Source of the DNA: Diphasiastrum complanatum
Lineage: Eukaryota; Streptophyta; Lycopodiopsida; Lycopodiales; Lycopodiaceae
NCBI GenBank assembly: GCA_029204225.1
Contig: CM055110.1
Span: forward strand, 17,604,759 to 17,668,758
Length of the DNA stretch: 64,000 bases
Direction of reading: 5' to 3'
Part shown: positions 31,395-43,990 of the stretch, one piece after another
Position numbering within the stretch: the first letter of the stretch is position 1
Layout: every line of letters begins with the position of its first letter
The notes under the pieces: model-generated
The model's database searches: none
What the model was told of the DNA's origin: nothing
The model's input: only the letters and a program-made list of their open reading frames with translations
Program-made: the position numbers and the translations under genes

Positions 31395-34300
31395 TCAATT
31401 TGGAATATGAGCAATGAAATGTTAGTAGTCAATCGAGACCCAACAAAGTTCAGTCAACGTTGGGTCTCGACTCATCGGGCTGGTGGTTCAGTGTTTGCAT
31501 GAATGTGTTGTGGATTGTTGAATCACATATTCATATCTGCACCTTCGTCTTTTTCCAGTAAATAAGATTTATGCAATTTTTTATGTTGTAATCTGTAATC
31601 TATAATCAATATGGTTTTTTACAATTCAGTAGGGTTTTTTACAGTTCAGTACGATTTTTTGTGGTTCAATATGATCTGCTCCAGTTCAGTAGCATTCATT
31701 GTCTACAGTTTAGGGTCGTTTGATACGGCTAAGTAGGGTTTGGCATGGTTCAGTGTGCATTTCACTGCGTTTCAGTAAGGTCCAATGTCAAATGTCCGTT
31801 CAACAGTATTTGTGGAATTTTTGTCACTCAGGTTTATGCAATTAATCAAGATTTCACCTAACTGCTTGTGGCAGACCTGAACCTACTAGAGACTTGTCTA
31901 TCTGCAATCCTCTAATTTTTCTCTCTCCAATGATACCCATATTGCCTGATTTATTTCATAAATGATCAATTCGAATTTCAAAATCTCAAATGTGACATGT
32001 CGTCCCCATGTTAGAAGAGACCAAGATATCGATATGCAGTGCTTCCTTGCATCGCTCCAGGCATCAAATATGATTGTGCAGCCATACCTATTCCATAGAA
32101 AATTGAAATGAGCATTGCATTTCGTAGCAATGATCCAGATTCAATTCTGATTTTTGAGAATTGAAAGTTAAACATTCATATGAGTTACAACATTTATCAT
32201 ATATGATAGCAATTTGCAAATTGCAAAGTCTAAATCCAAAATTCAAATTTCAAAGTTGAAAGTTAATATTGTTCAATAACTAGTCACTAATTGAAATTAA
32301 AACTTAGAAACAAACTTTAACTTAAAAGACAAAACTTAAAAGAGAGCAATGGGCATACAGTAATATAGTGCATATTGGGCCCAAGCTCTCCTAAGGTGCT
32401 CTAGCTCCTGGTCGATCGAAGCCCGCTCAACAAGTCCTCTCATCCTGAGATACTCACTAGACGGCCCCGGCCACATCTGCCCAATCGTACTCATTGCGGT
32501 CATCATCTTCCTCCATGTTGAGATCTTAGCAAGATGGAATGGGAGATCGCAGGTGTAGAAGCACTGTTGAACTATAGTCTCTGCCTCCTCCATCGCTCTA
32601 GGAGCAAAGCTGGACGCATAATAATCCCTACCCCCCACTTGTGTAGTGCGGCCTCCCCGTCTACCTCTCCCTCTCGATAGTGGCCGTGGTATGGTGGCTG
32701 AAGGTAGTGCCATAGAGGATCCAATACCAACACTTCGAGTACTAGGCCCTGCTTCATTTGGGGCTCTGACCACTCCATGAGAAGAGAGGGTGATGCGATG
32801 GAGGGCGTGATGTGGTAACCTCTGGCTGTGGCACTATCACATCTCAATCTGCCAAAAAGGAAAATTCAATTTCGTGACTTAAAAAGCACATTTTCAAAGT
32901 CATTTTTCAAGAATCAAATTTTAAATTTCAAACTTCAAAGTGGATAAGAAATCAGAATCAAGAATCCAAGAACGTATGTCGTGGACAAACGTCCATTGTG
33001 ACTTTTGTCAACAGTCAAATACCAGTTAGCTATTAGAATCTACACTATAGATCAACAATCATGATACTACATAGATTACATAGATAATAGATATTAGAAT
33101 GCATAGGTGACAGTGCCACGGTCCACCATGTGGCCATAGGCATGTAATATGTATGATGTTAGTTAGGACTCAAAAGTCTTCAGCGTCTAGAGTCTAGACA
33201 TAATTAGAACTTACCACTTAGTGTCTAAATAGTGATTTGTAAATATTTTAAGTTATTATCAGTTAGAACTTACTAGTAATACTTAGCACTTGCAAGTTGC
33301 CAGTGGCCACTTTATGCTTGCCATATCTAGTATTTACTATTACCCGGGAGTCAGTGCTCAGATTAAGCTTTAGCTCTCTGAACATTCGACGTTCAATGTT
33401 GGGATTGTAATTAATTTAAGGGAATCAGGATTCATCATTCATGGTTAGTTAAAACGTTACACTTCAATTTGTGCCTACAATCTGAGGCCTCAAATACTTA
33501 GAAAATCATATAGAATCTCACAGATAGATCATACGGCATAGATATTCTAATCTAGAATCTAGATTACATTTTAATCATGACTCATTACTAAATAGTATTT
33601 TGAATGTACTAGTTTTAAGATAGTTCAATTTCTTACAGCTTAAGTCTTGACTCTCAGTAGTAGATATAATTAGATAAAAAAATTTATCACTAAATTAGAT
33701 TCAAATTTCAATTAGATAAATCATAATAGATTATATATATTATAGATTATATATACTATATAGTATATGGTATATGCAGTATATTAGATAATCGATTCAA
33801 TACTAGTCTTAGATCGTAGGCGATAAAAATCAAATTTCAAAAAAAGAATTGTCCAATGTATTATGTCACAAAAACTTCGAGATTCCAAAGCTCTCAATAG
33901 CAGTATGAGGCATCGTTGACACCCAAAACGCCATTGAAGAAGCAAAACATTTTTATGTACTAACCTAGGCCACAATGCAAATGGTTTGGATACAACATGG
34001 CGTACTAAAAAAGACACCACTACTTTGATCCTCCACTTTATGTCACATACGTATCGTAAAGAAACCTTGCAAAAAAGAGCCAAATTGAAAGACACCAAAA
34101 TATTCATGTATGATGACCTCACCTATATCCAAGTTGAAGAGAGACGTCAAGCATTCCAAACCGCCAAAGCTACCGGAAGACGGGTGATCTATCGTGATGG
34201 AGTTGTTCGGTACCTCAATGGTACTGCACCCAAAAACAGCCTATACGAAATTGGGGTACCCGGGCATGGGCGCATCCCCGGACCCCTTCCACACCACCTA

Positions 34301-37290
34301 CATCTTGGAGTATGGAATTGTAATGACATACACTCATCATCCACGGCTGGAGATCTTTCCGATTTCATCATAGACAGAGATATACTTTTTTTAATGGAGA
34401 CACACGAGAGCCCAAAGCGAGGACTACCCACATTTGCAGGTTACATATGGCATTCAGTTTACAGGACTGAGACCCGATCAGCGAGTGGCAAAGGTTCAGG
34501 TGGAGTTGCATGTCTTTATCGATAGTCACTACAACCAGCTATAGAGTTTATCCGACATGATGCACAGGCACGATACATATGTTCCTATCACCGGACGAGC
34601 TATTGGTTTGGATAGAGATCTCTTCATTGCCACCTGTTACTTCCCTCCAGAGTCCTCCTCCTTTGCGGACGAATCAGGCTCTCCTAATGCTGATCTCTCA
34701 GCAGACATTGTCAGATTTGATTGGGGTTATGCCCTTCTCACTGGCAACTTTAATGCCAGGACTACTACCAAACAGGTGGACTTCCATGACTGTAATAGAT
34801 CCTAACACCACAGTAGGGCAAACACTAACTGATCCACCCAAACTTGCCTACTCCCTGATATAGAGTAAGCCCCTCCTAGCCCAGTGTGAGGACTGGTAGC
34901 ATGCTACTGCCAAGTGTCGGCCACGTGGCACTGACGTGGCCGACTGCACGTCGGGACCCAACTGGGGACCCTATCCTGCTGACAGGGTCCCTAGGCTGTG
35001 TTAGGCCTGCCATGGCTATGGACCGTGCTGGGGCACACTACTCACACTGTCTTGCCCTGTTGGTCATGTACACTGGACACGACCTTGACTGTGGTATCTG
35101 GGTGTGTTCTCTAGGGTTCGGCACTGGTTACGAGCTCGTAACACTCTCTCCCCCTTAAGAATCGTCTTGGTCCTCTAAGACAAAGTCTGGAAAAATCTTG
35201 CAAAGGACGCTGCCTCTTTCCCAAGTGGCATTCTCAACAGGCTGATCATTCCACTTAACCAGATATTCTCGGTATAGAGTATGACGAGTTTGAGTCTCTC
35301 TACTATCAAGAATCTCCTCTGGTTCATGTGGAGGTTGCTGAGGATCCAATGGGAGAACTAGAACACTGTCCCCTACCAGATTGTCTGATCTGGTTAAGGC
35401 TTTTCGTAATTGACTTACATGAAAGACTGGAAAAACCTTACTGCTGTGTGGGAGTTCTAGTTCATAGGTGACCTCGCCTAGTCTCCTACTAATGGTAAAG
35501 GGACCACAATACCTTGGAGACAACTTAGCACACACTCCTGATTTGAGAGTTTTAGAGTCAACTGGGACTCTCAAGTAGACTTTCTCACCAGTGGAGAACT
35601 GCACATCCCGTCTGTGTAAATCTGCACAATGCCTGGCTCGATCCTGGGACTACCTAATGCTACGCTTAGCATGTTCTATCATCTGGTTTAGGTCCTCTAA
35701 AAAGTTTCTGGCTGCTTCAACTTTTTCTTGTTTAAACCCTACAGCTGTGGGTGAGCGTGGCTGAAAACCGTACATCAGCATAAATGGGCTGTATCCCTTA
35801 GCTGAATGTTTGGTACTGTTGTAAGCAAACTCTAATATCGAGAGATACTCCTCCCAATTAGTCTGCTTCTTGCTGACGTATGCTCGAAGCATATCCTCCA
35901 GCACTTGATTTACCCTTTCTGTTTGACCGTCCGTTTGTGGATGGTCGGTGGTACTCATATTAAGTTTATTATGGAGATGATGGAATACTGCCCTCCAAAA
36001 ATTTCAAGTAAACTTACTGTCCCGGTCGCTGACTATGCCGGAAGGTAGACCGTATAATTTAAATAGCCCGTCTACAAACAACCTCGCTAACTCTGGAGTT
36101 CTAACGGTTGTTTTGGTCGGAATGAAATAAGCATTTTGGTCAGACGGTCAACTGTGACCCATATAGCGTCATTATCCTTTTGGGTTTTAGGCAGGCCTAC
36201 TATAAAATCCATGGAGATACTCTCCCATTTACCAGCTGGTATTTCTAAGGGATGCAACAACCCTACTGCCTTTAAACGCTCTGCTTTATTTACTTGACAT
36301 TTCTGGCAACTGGTCGCCATCTTCCAGCTTATCCTATATATTCAACGTATCATGATGCTACCCACAGATGGGCAAAGATACATACAAACGGCACTTGCTT
36401 CATCACGACACCTTTATGACCAGGGGCATCGACTATCATGGTTCTCTCAGGCCTCCCAGATACTGGACACACTTGGCATATCCATCACAGACCTTCCATC
36501 GGACACCATCAGACGCTTGCTTTATGGGGCATATATGAGACGAACATGGCAGGGACCGCTCGGGGTCAAACCCGACTATTACAGGACACACTTTCTGAAG
36601 CTAGATACAGTGGGATTTCTAGTTTTGCCACGCTAGCTCGCCTCAGGACTATCTCACGGGCTTCGGTTTCTATTGGGCCAGTTCCGAGTATCTTCACATC
36701 AGCTGGCTATTGAGACTCGACGCTTCCAGGGCACCCCACGGGAGGAGCGGATTTGCCAGTTGTGCTCATTAGCTATGGTCAAGTCATAGGAGCATTTCTT
36801 ATTCACATGTCCAGTTTACTACGAGATCGGAGGGCGATATTATTGCCTTTTCGTCAGACACCAGCTACATTGCCTTTTCGTCAGACACCAGCTATGTTGC
36901 ACTACAGAGATCAGAGGCAGTGCACCTCCCAGCATTACCCAACAACTAGACCTCTTCGTCCTACCACGAGGAGACGAACCTCTTACATTCGCCATCGGCA
37001 GTGTATCTCAGCCCACTGCAACTTGTATTACATCTTTTTTAAATAGTTGCAGCATCACCTCCAGGACATGATCTGCGGCTTGCTTCCATTATACATAGCC
37101 ATTTCTTGCTTCATACCTTTTGGTTTAGTTAACTTTGGTATTTGTGTTTAGATTTACTATAAATGCTTTTCTTTCAGTTTTGGAGACGTTTTTCATACGC
37201 TCCCAGATGGTCCACATACTTGATATGTACTTATTTGTCTTATATGCCTTTTGGCATGGAAAAGACATTAATAAAGCTTTCTTTCTTTCT

Positions 37291-37342
<52 letters not shown>

Positions 37343-40300
37343 GTGCAGGAGGTCGCGATGGTGCTCCAACTATCTCGCTAAAGCTGCAGCTGCCATCTCT
37401 CTCGCAACTGCTCCCTCCCTTTGCTCCTCCCTCTCCTGTACTCCATCCAGGGCACCCACCCGGGCTGCTGCTCGCAGGACCCCCCCACCCCCTCGCTCTC
37501 CTACCTCCTTCGCTGCTACCTCATCTTCATCCCCCCCCCTCGCTGTTGTCGCCTCATCCTCATCCCCCCTCGCGACTGCCTCATCCCCCCCCCCCCGTGA
37601 CCTCCTCCTGCCTCATCCCAACTCCCTCTCGCAGCTACCTCGCCCCCCTTGCTGTCACAGCCTCCCCCTGTCCTGTCACGACCCCCCCCCCCCCGCCTGC
37701 CCTATCATAACCTCCCCCTGCGCTGTCACGACCCCCCTCTACACTGCAGATGACACCCCCCCCGTTGCCCTCGCTACCACTGGTGATACAGCCCTCGCTA
37801 CCACTGATGATATCCCATCCCTCGCTGCCCTCGCTACTACTGTGGACACCCCCCTTGCTGCCCTCACTGCTGATGCTGACCCTCTCCTCGCTGATGAGAC
37901 CTCCATCCTCTCTGATGTTGCCACCTCCATTCTTGATGGTGGTGTCATCTCAACAATACCTGCCGCAGCCGTGGCACCCCCTTCCACCTCATCTTTCGGT
38001 TCTTCCTCTTCTTCTTCTTCCTTCGCTATTGCCCTCCCTCCTTCTCTCTCATCCTGTTCTTCCTCCACATCATCTTCACACACACACACAGCCCCTCAAT
38101 TTCCAACCCCCATTCTCTACACTCCCTCCAAATCAACGGAACTCTTTTCCTCTTGGGAAGCTGACCAAATGCGAGAGCAGATCTCCGATTCCTGAAGCAA
38201 GAACTCTCACAGATGAAAGAATGTCGACTTCAGGAAAGCCTTTGATTCCGTTCCTCGCTCATTGCTCATCCAGAGACTCCGAGACCTTGGCTTCTTCACC
38301 GAGATCGTTCTTGCTGTAATGGCACTATGAGCGTGTCATGGGATGTTTCCGGCATAGCAGTGGCATATCCGATCACATTTGGAGCACTATTGGGGTGAAG
38401 CAGGGTTGTTCCCTCTCACCAGTCCTCGTTGGCTCGTACATTGATGAGTTACAGCGAGTCATTACACAATGTGGCGGTGCTGGTTGCCAGCTTGGGGACA
38501 TCTTGATTGTTATCCTCCTTTATGCCGATGATGTGGTATTGGTCTCACCGACCAGAGAGGGTCTCCAGCGACAGTTGGACTGCCTACATAAGTTTTGTAC
38601 CAGATGGGGCCTAGGGGTGAACATTGGAAAGACCAAGGTTATGGTCTTCAACACTTCACGAGCATTCATGCAGCGACAGGAGCTTACTTTGGGTGGATAG
38701 GTTTTAGAGGTGGTCCCTTCCTACACATACCTGGGGATCCTTTTCTCAGGTCCTATGTTTAGCATGAGACAGGCCGTGTTACGAGCTCGTGACCAGTGCC
38801 GAACCCTAGAGAACACAGATAGGTCAGATACGTCAGGGTCGTGTCCAGCGTACATGACCAACAGGGCAAGACAGTGTGAGTAGTGTGCCCCAACACGGTC
38901 CATAGCCATGGCGGGCCTAACACAGCCTAGGGACCCTGTCAGCAGGATAGGGCTCCCAGTTGGGTCCCGACGTGCAGTCGGCCATGTCAGTGACACGTGG
39001 CCGACACTTGGCACTTGCATGCTACCAATCCTCACACTGGGCTAGGAGGGGCTTACTCTATATCAGGGAGTAGGCAAGGTTGGCTGGATCAGTGAGTGTT
39101 TGCCCTATTGTGGTGTTAGGATCTATTACGCTGGTATCAAAGCCATCCATCCTAGGAAGTTCAGGAGCAGCAGTAGAGAAAGCTATCAGAAGATGGGAAA
39201 TATTTCTCAGTTTCTTAGAAACCAGCGAGCAGGTCCAACGCTGTATGATCAGAAATCTACCTCTGAAATTTCAGAGAAATCCAAGGAAGTTTGGAGTATT
39301 TTCAAGCAAATTTTCCTAGCAGAGCCAGCGGTGGACAGGGAGTTGAAAAAGTGGATTTTCATCCCTGTTTTTGGGGATTCCTCAGTAGTTTGAGTATCAA
39401 ACTAGTTTGCCACAGACCAGCGACCTACTACCTGAGTTTAGATCAGAGATTCAAGCGAAGATTGGGCCTTAAATTTCAGAAAATTGGGCCAGACAGGTGG
39501 CTGTCCAGCCAGCGAGGGCAGAGATACAAAAAATTCCGGATTTCTTGTTGTAAAATTCCGGTTTTCACTCGGTTTGTTGGAGCCCCACACCTGAAATCAG
39601 ATCAGTCAGCTATTCAACTCAGGAGCCGGGAAATTTGGCACCGTTTTGAAGCTTCAAACTGGGATTTTCCGGGACAGCAGGTCTGAAATCTTGGGAAAAA
39701 GAGCTGAGAGGGTTCTTCTTCGTAATTTCTTTGGAAGTACAGTCCTCAAAAACAGCTAAGTCATCTTTCCTTTCCCTTGTACAGTTGTAAATTAGTCTTT
39801 TTGACTTTTTTTCCTTCAGAAGTAAAGGTACCTAGGTCTCTTTCAGTTCCGAAGGTGACCACTCCTCAGGGACCTGATCAACCCCCGGAGAGAGGCTTCG
39901 ACGAACTTGAAACAGAAGCCTTGGCTTACTGTAAAGGGAAGGAACCCATGGAAATGGAAGAACAGGAACAGTTCGCCGAAGAACTTGACGAACTGGTTAC
40001 CAAGGAACAGTTTCTCCAGTTGGTAACAGAAGTGGATGAACTGAAGTTGGCATTAGCCAGTTTCAAGTCCAGTGTGGATGACTCGTTCGCTGAACTCAAG
40101 AGCTTGATTTTGAGTTCCGCGAAAGGAAGCCTTCCCTCCACTTCTCAGTTGTCCCCTTCTCCACTTCCATCAGTTTCGGGTGAGACTTTACAATTTCACC
40201 CCAGTGTTTTTAAAGATTTAAAGCCTCCTACTTTTAATGGGGAAGAGAAGGATAGAAATGTAGATATTCTACAAACCTTCCTCAACAAATGGAAGAACAT

Positions 40301-43300
40301 TCATGCTCTTAAACAGACCCCTGACCATTTGCAAGCTATTGAGGCCAGTCTTTCCTTAGGGCCTATGGCCTATAAGTGGTGGTTAAATCTCCAGGAGACT
40401 GGGCAGACTCCCCGGTCATGGAAAGCTTTTGAAGAGGCTTTCCTAAGAGAATTTCTACCAGAAAATGAACTTGATAGAGCCTGGGAAGCCTGGGAAAGAA
40501 CAGTAATGGACAAGTCCCTCATCCAATATATCTCGCAGTATCGAGAAGCAATTTTAAAGATTAAAAATATGGATGATTATCAGAAAATCAGGGGATTTGT
40601 CCGTGGCCTCAAAGATGAATATAAAGTAGAGGTCCAAAGAAACTCGCCTACTACCCTTGAGCAAGCCCTTAGATATGCTCAAATCTATGATGATTCAGTG
40701 GGTAGGAAGAGGGCGAGACAGCAGCCACTTTCTGAGCAGCCTCCTCAGAAAGACTTTCAATTTAAAAAGAAATTTTTAAAAAGAAAGAATCAAGATAAAT
40801 TTAAAAGTGAAGCTCCTCAGAAACGCCCTTCACTCATACAGCCCTTAAAACCAGATGATTTTGAGAAAGCCAAACAAGAACATTTGTGCTTTGTGTGTAT
40901 GGGCAAGGGACACACAGTCAGACAGTGTCCCAAGGGGCCTTTCACTAAAAAAGATAAGAAAGATAGAAAACAAGTTCATCTTGTTCAGACTGTATGTTTC
41001 CCCAGTGACTCGGCAACTTCTGAGATCAAAGTGTATCATGAAGATCATGAACACTATTGCCAACTGACCTCTGCAATGCTAGTGAGACCCTTCAGCTTTG
41101 GGCTGCATGACCTAGTACGTATGCATGGGAAAGTTGGTAACCAGTCAGTAAGAGTTATGGTTGATGATGGGGCAACCCATAATTTCATCAACTACCCCCT
41201 GGTTAAAAAGCTTAAACTACCAGAAGTACCTAGTCAGCATAGGTACATAGTTTCATTAGCTAAGGGTGAAGATAAAAAAATATGGAAAACTATGGTAAGT
41301 AGTTTGAATCTTGGTATTCAGGGGTACCAAGATGAAATAAACTTTCAGATAATGCACCTGGATCGTACAGACATTGTTCTCGGGAGAGATTGGCTCTACA
41401 GTTTAGGACCTTCCCTCCACAGAAACTATCAGGAGAACACCCTCAGCTTTCAGCATAAAGGCCGAGAGATCCAGTTGCATGGGAAGCATGATGTTCCCAA
41501 CAGTCCTATGGTCTGCAGTTCAGAGCTCTGTCAGCTAATCGGAGACGAAGACCATCAGGTATTCTTATGTGACTTTCAGTTTATTCCTGAAGTTTCTATT
41601 TCCAGTTCTATTCAGCAGAAAATCCGTAAATTAGAAACTTTATTGTCTAAATTTAAAGATGTTTTTCCTGAAGATTTGCCACATGGTTTACCACCTAGCA
41701 GAGAGGTAGATCATGTAATAAACCTAGTACCAGGTACAGCACCTATTTCTAAACCTCCGTATCGGGTCAGCCGAACAGAGGATGAAGAAATAACTAGGCA
41801 GTTAACAGATTATCTTGGGAGAGGCCAAATTCGAACCAGTAGTTCACCATGGGCCTCACTAGTCCTATTGGTGAAAAAGAAAGAGGGGTCTATGCATCTT
41901 TGCGTAGATTACAGAGCCCTCAATAAAGTCACAATTAAGAATAAATACCCTATGCCTCGGGCAGACGAGTTGTTTGACCAACTGGACGAGGCTAAGTTTT
42001 TTAGTAAAATAGACCTCAGATCGGTGTACAGGTCTCCCCTCCTCATATTGGGCCAGTCTTTCATGATTACAGACCACCATGCTAGCCCGGCTGATTCGAG
42101 CGAAACTTTCTATTCCACATGAGATTCTCTTGGCTGAGTTTGCAGTTCCACCTTTACAGATCGAGACAGCTCTTCAGCTCATCACTTATATACAGAGGAT
42201 ACAGACGTTACCAGAGATAGACAGACGATACACACAGGTTGCACTACTCTCTTCACAGCATCTTCATGATCAAGGCTACAGGTTATCATGGTTCTCTCAG
42301 GCATCTCACCTCCTACTTGATTCATTTGGTATCTCCATCACATAGCTACCCTCAAGCACCCACCAGTATATCAGACGATTCCTCTATCGCACATACCTAG
42401 AGTGGACTTGGCATAATCAGTTAGGGGTTAAGCCAGCTTTCTACCAGACCCATTTCTTGGAGCTGGATACATCAGGGGCCCCGGTTATGCCACGCTACTT
42501 GGATTCAGGACTATCACATTGCCTCAGATTCACACTGGGACAACTTAGGATGTCTTCTCATCAGCTAGCTATTGAGACTGGGAGATTTCATGGTATTCCC
42601 AGAGAGGAGCGGATTTGCCAGTTATGCTCTCTAGGTGAGGTGGAGTCTGAGGAGCACTTTATCTTCCGATGCCCTGTATACTATTAGATCAGAGGGCAGT
42701 ATCACTGCCTGTTTCGAGACATGCCTACCACTCTACGCTCTCTCGTGGCCTATGAGGACCCACGATGTGTCGCTCTGATGATACGTGAGATGTTCATACT
42801 ACGGAGAGGTTTATACGGGACACCACAACATTCTACCTCATAGCCATTGATCACTTCATTCTTTACTAGGCAGAGATCACATGATCTTGTGCTGGAGGAG
42901 GATTACGACGACGACGAGGATGATAGCCACTCACATGCTCATAGAGACCGGAGACAGTGTACTCCCCACCATCATGTTACTACCAGGATCACCAGACATC
43001 ATACACAGAGGCGTGCCACACTGCTACACATGCTCATGCTCATGCCCACAGACGACACCAACAGGCTCCAATGCTTTCTCATGTTGTGGCTCGCATTACA
43101 TCTATTTATAGTATCAGTACAGCAGCACAGGCTTCGCAGTCTTGACATCTTGACATTGATACATATGATCAGTATGCACACACACCACATACGTGTCTAT
43201 TTTAGTTTGTACTAGATGTTTTTTTTTATTACATATTGGAGACGTTTTATACACTCCCATGGTTACCACACACTTGACATGTGCTTTTTAGTCTTATCTG

Positions 43301-43922
43301 CCTTTTGTCATGGAAAAGACATTAATAAAGCTTTCTCTTTCTCTTTCTCTCTCTCTCTCTCTCCGTGGACAGGCCCAAATTGGCCCTCCTCAAGATTATT
43401 CATCTGGATTGGTTTGAATTGGGCCCATTTGATTAAATCGATTTGAATTGCAATTTGTGGAGACACAACCGGGCCCATTCGATTCACTCGATTCAAATTG
43501 CAGTTTGTGGAGACACTTCATAACTAGCACGTAAAGGCTTAAGACATGCACTAGGATAGATTCATCTTGAGGTGAGAGCTCAATTCACACTCTCATAGGC
43601 TTCACAACTAAGCTATTTAGAACTAGAAGCCATGGCTATGCAGGAAGGTAGGCTTCTAAAGGCAACAATTCAGATTGCAAAATTCTCAAGAATATACATG
43701 TGGGTGGTGGTGGATTCACATTTGTAAGGGGTGGGTGCTCTTCTTAGATAATCTAGCAAAACAGGCAGCTTATGGTCACTTTTTGATAGAGAAACTACTT
43801 ACCAAGTAATTTCAAAAAGCACCATTCGAAAAGAAATCACATTATGAAAAGTCCATAAACATTATTATTGCTATCTTTCTTAGCATTAACTGAATCTAAT
43901 TTCTACATTGACGCTGAAGATT

Positions 43923-43990
<68 letters not shown>

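Noticed and set aside
37135-38319. Pro/Leu/Ser-rich ORFs of 117-191 codons
   Set aside because: They arise from CT and C-rich sequence in overlapping frames; only the frame leading to LINE ORF1 has some plausibility.
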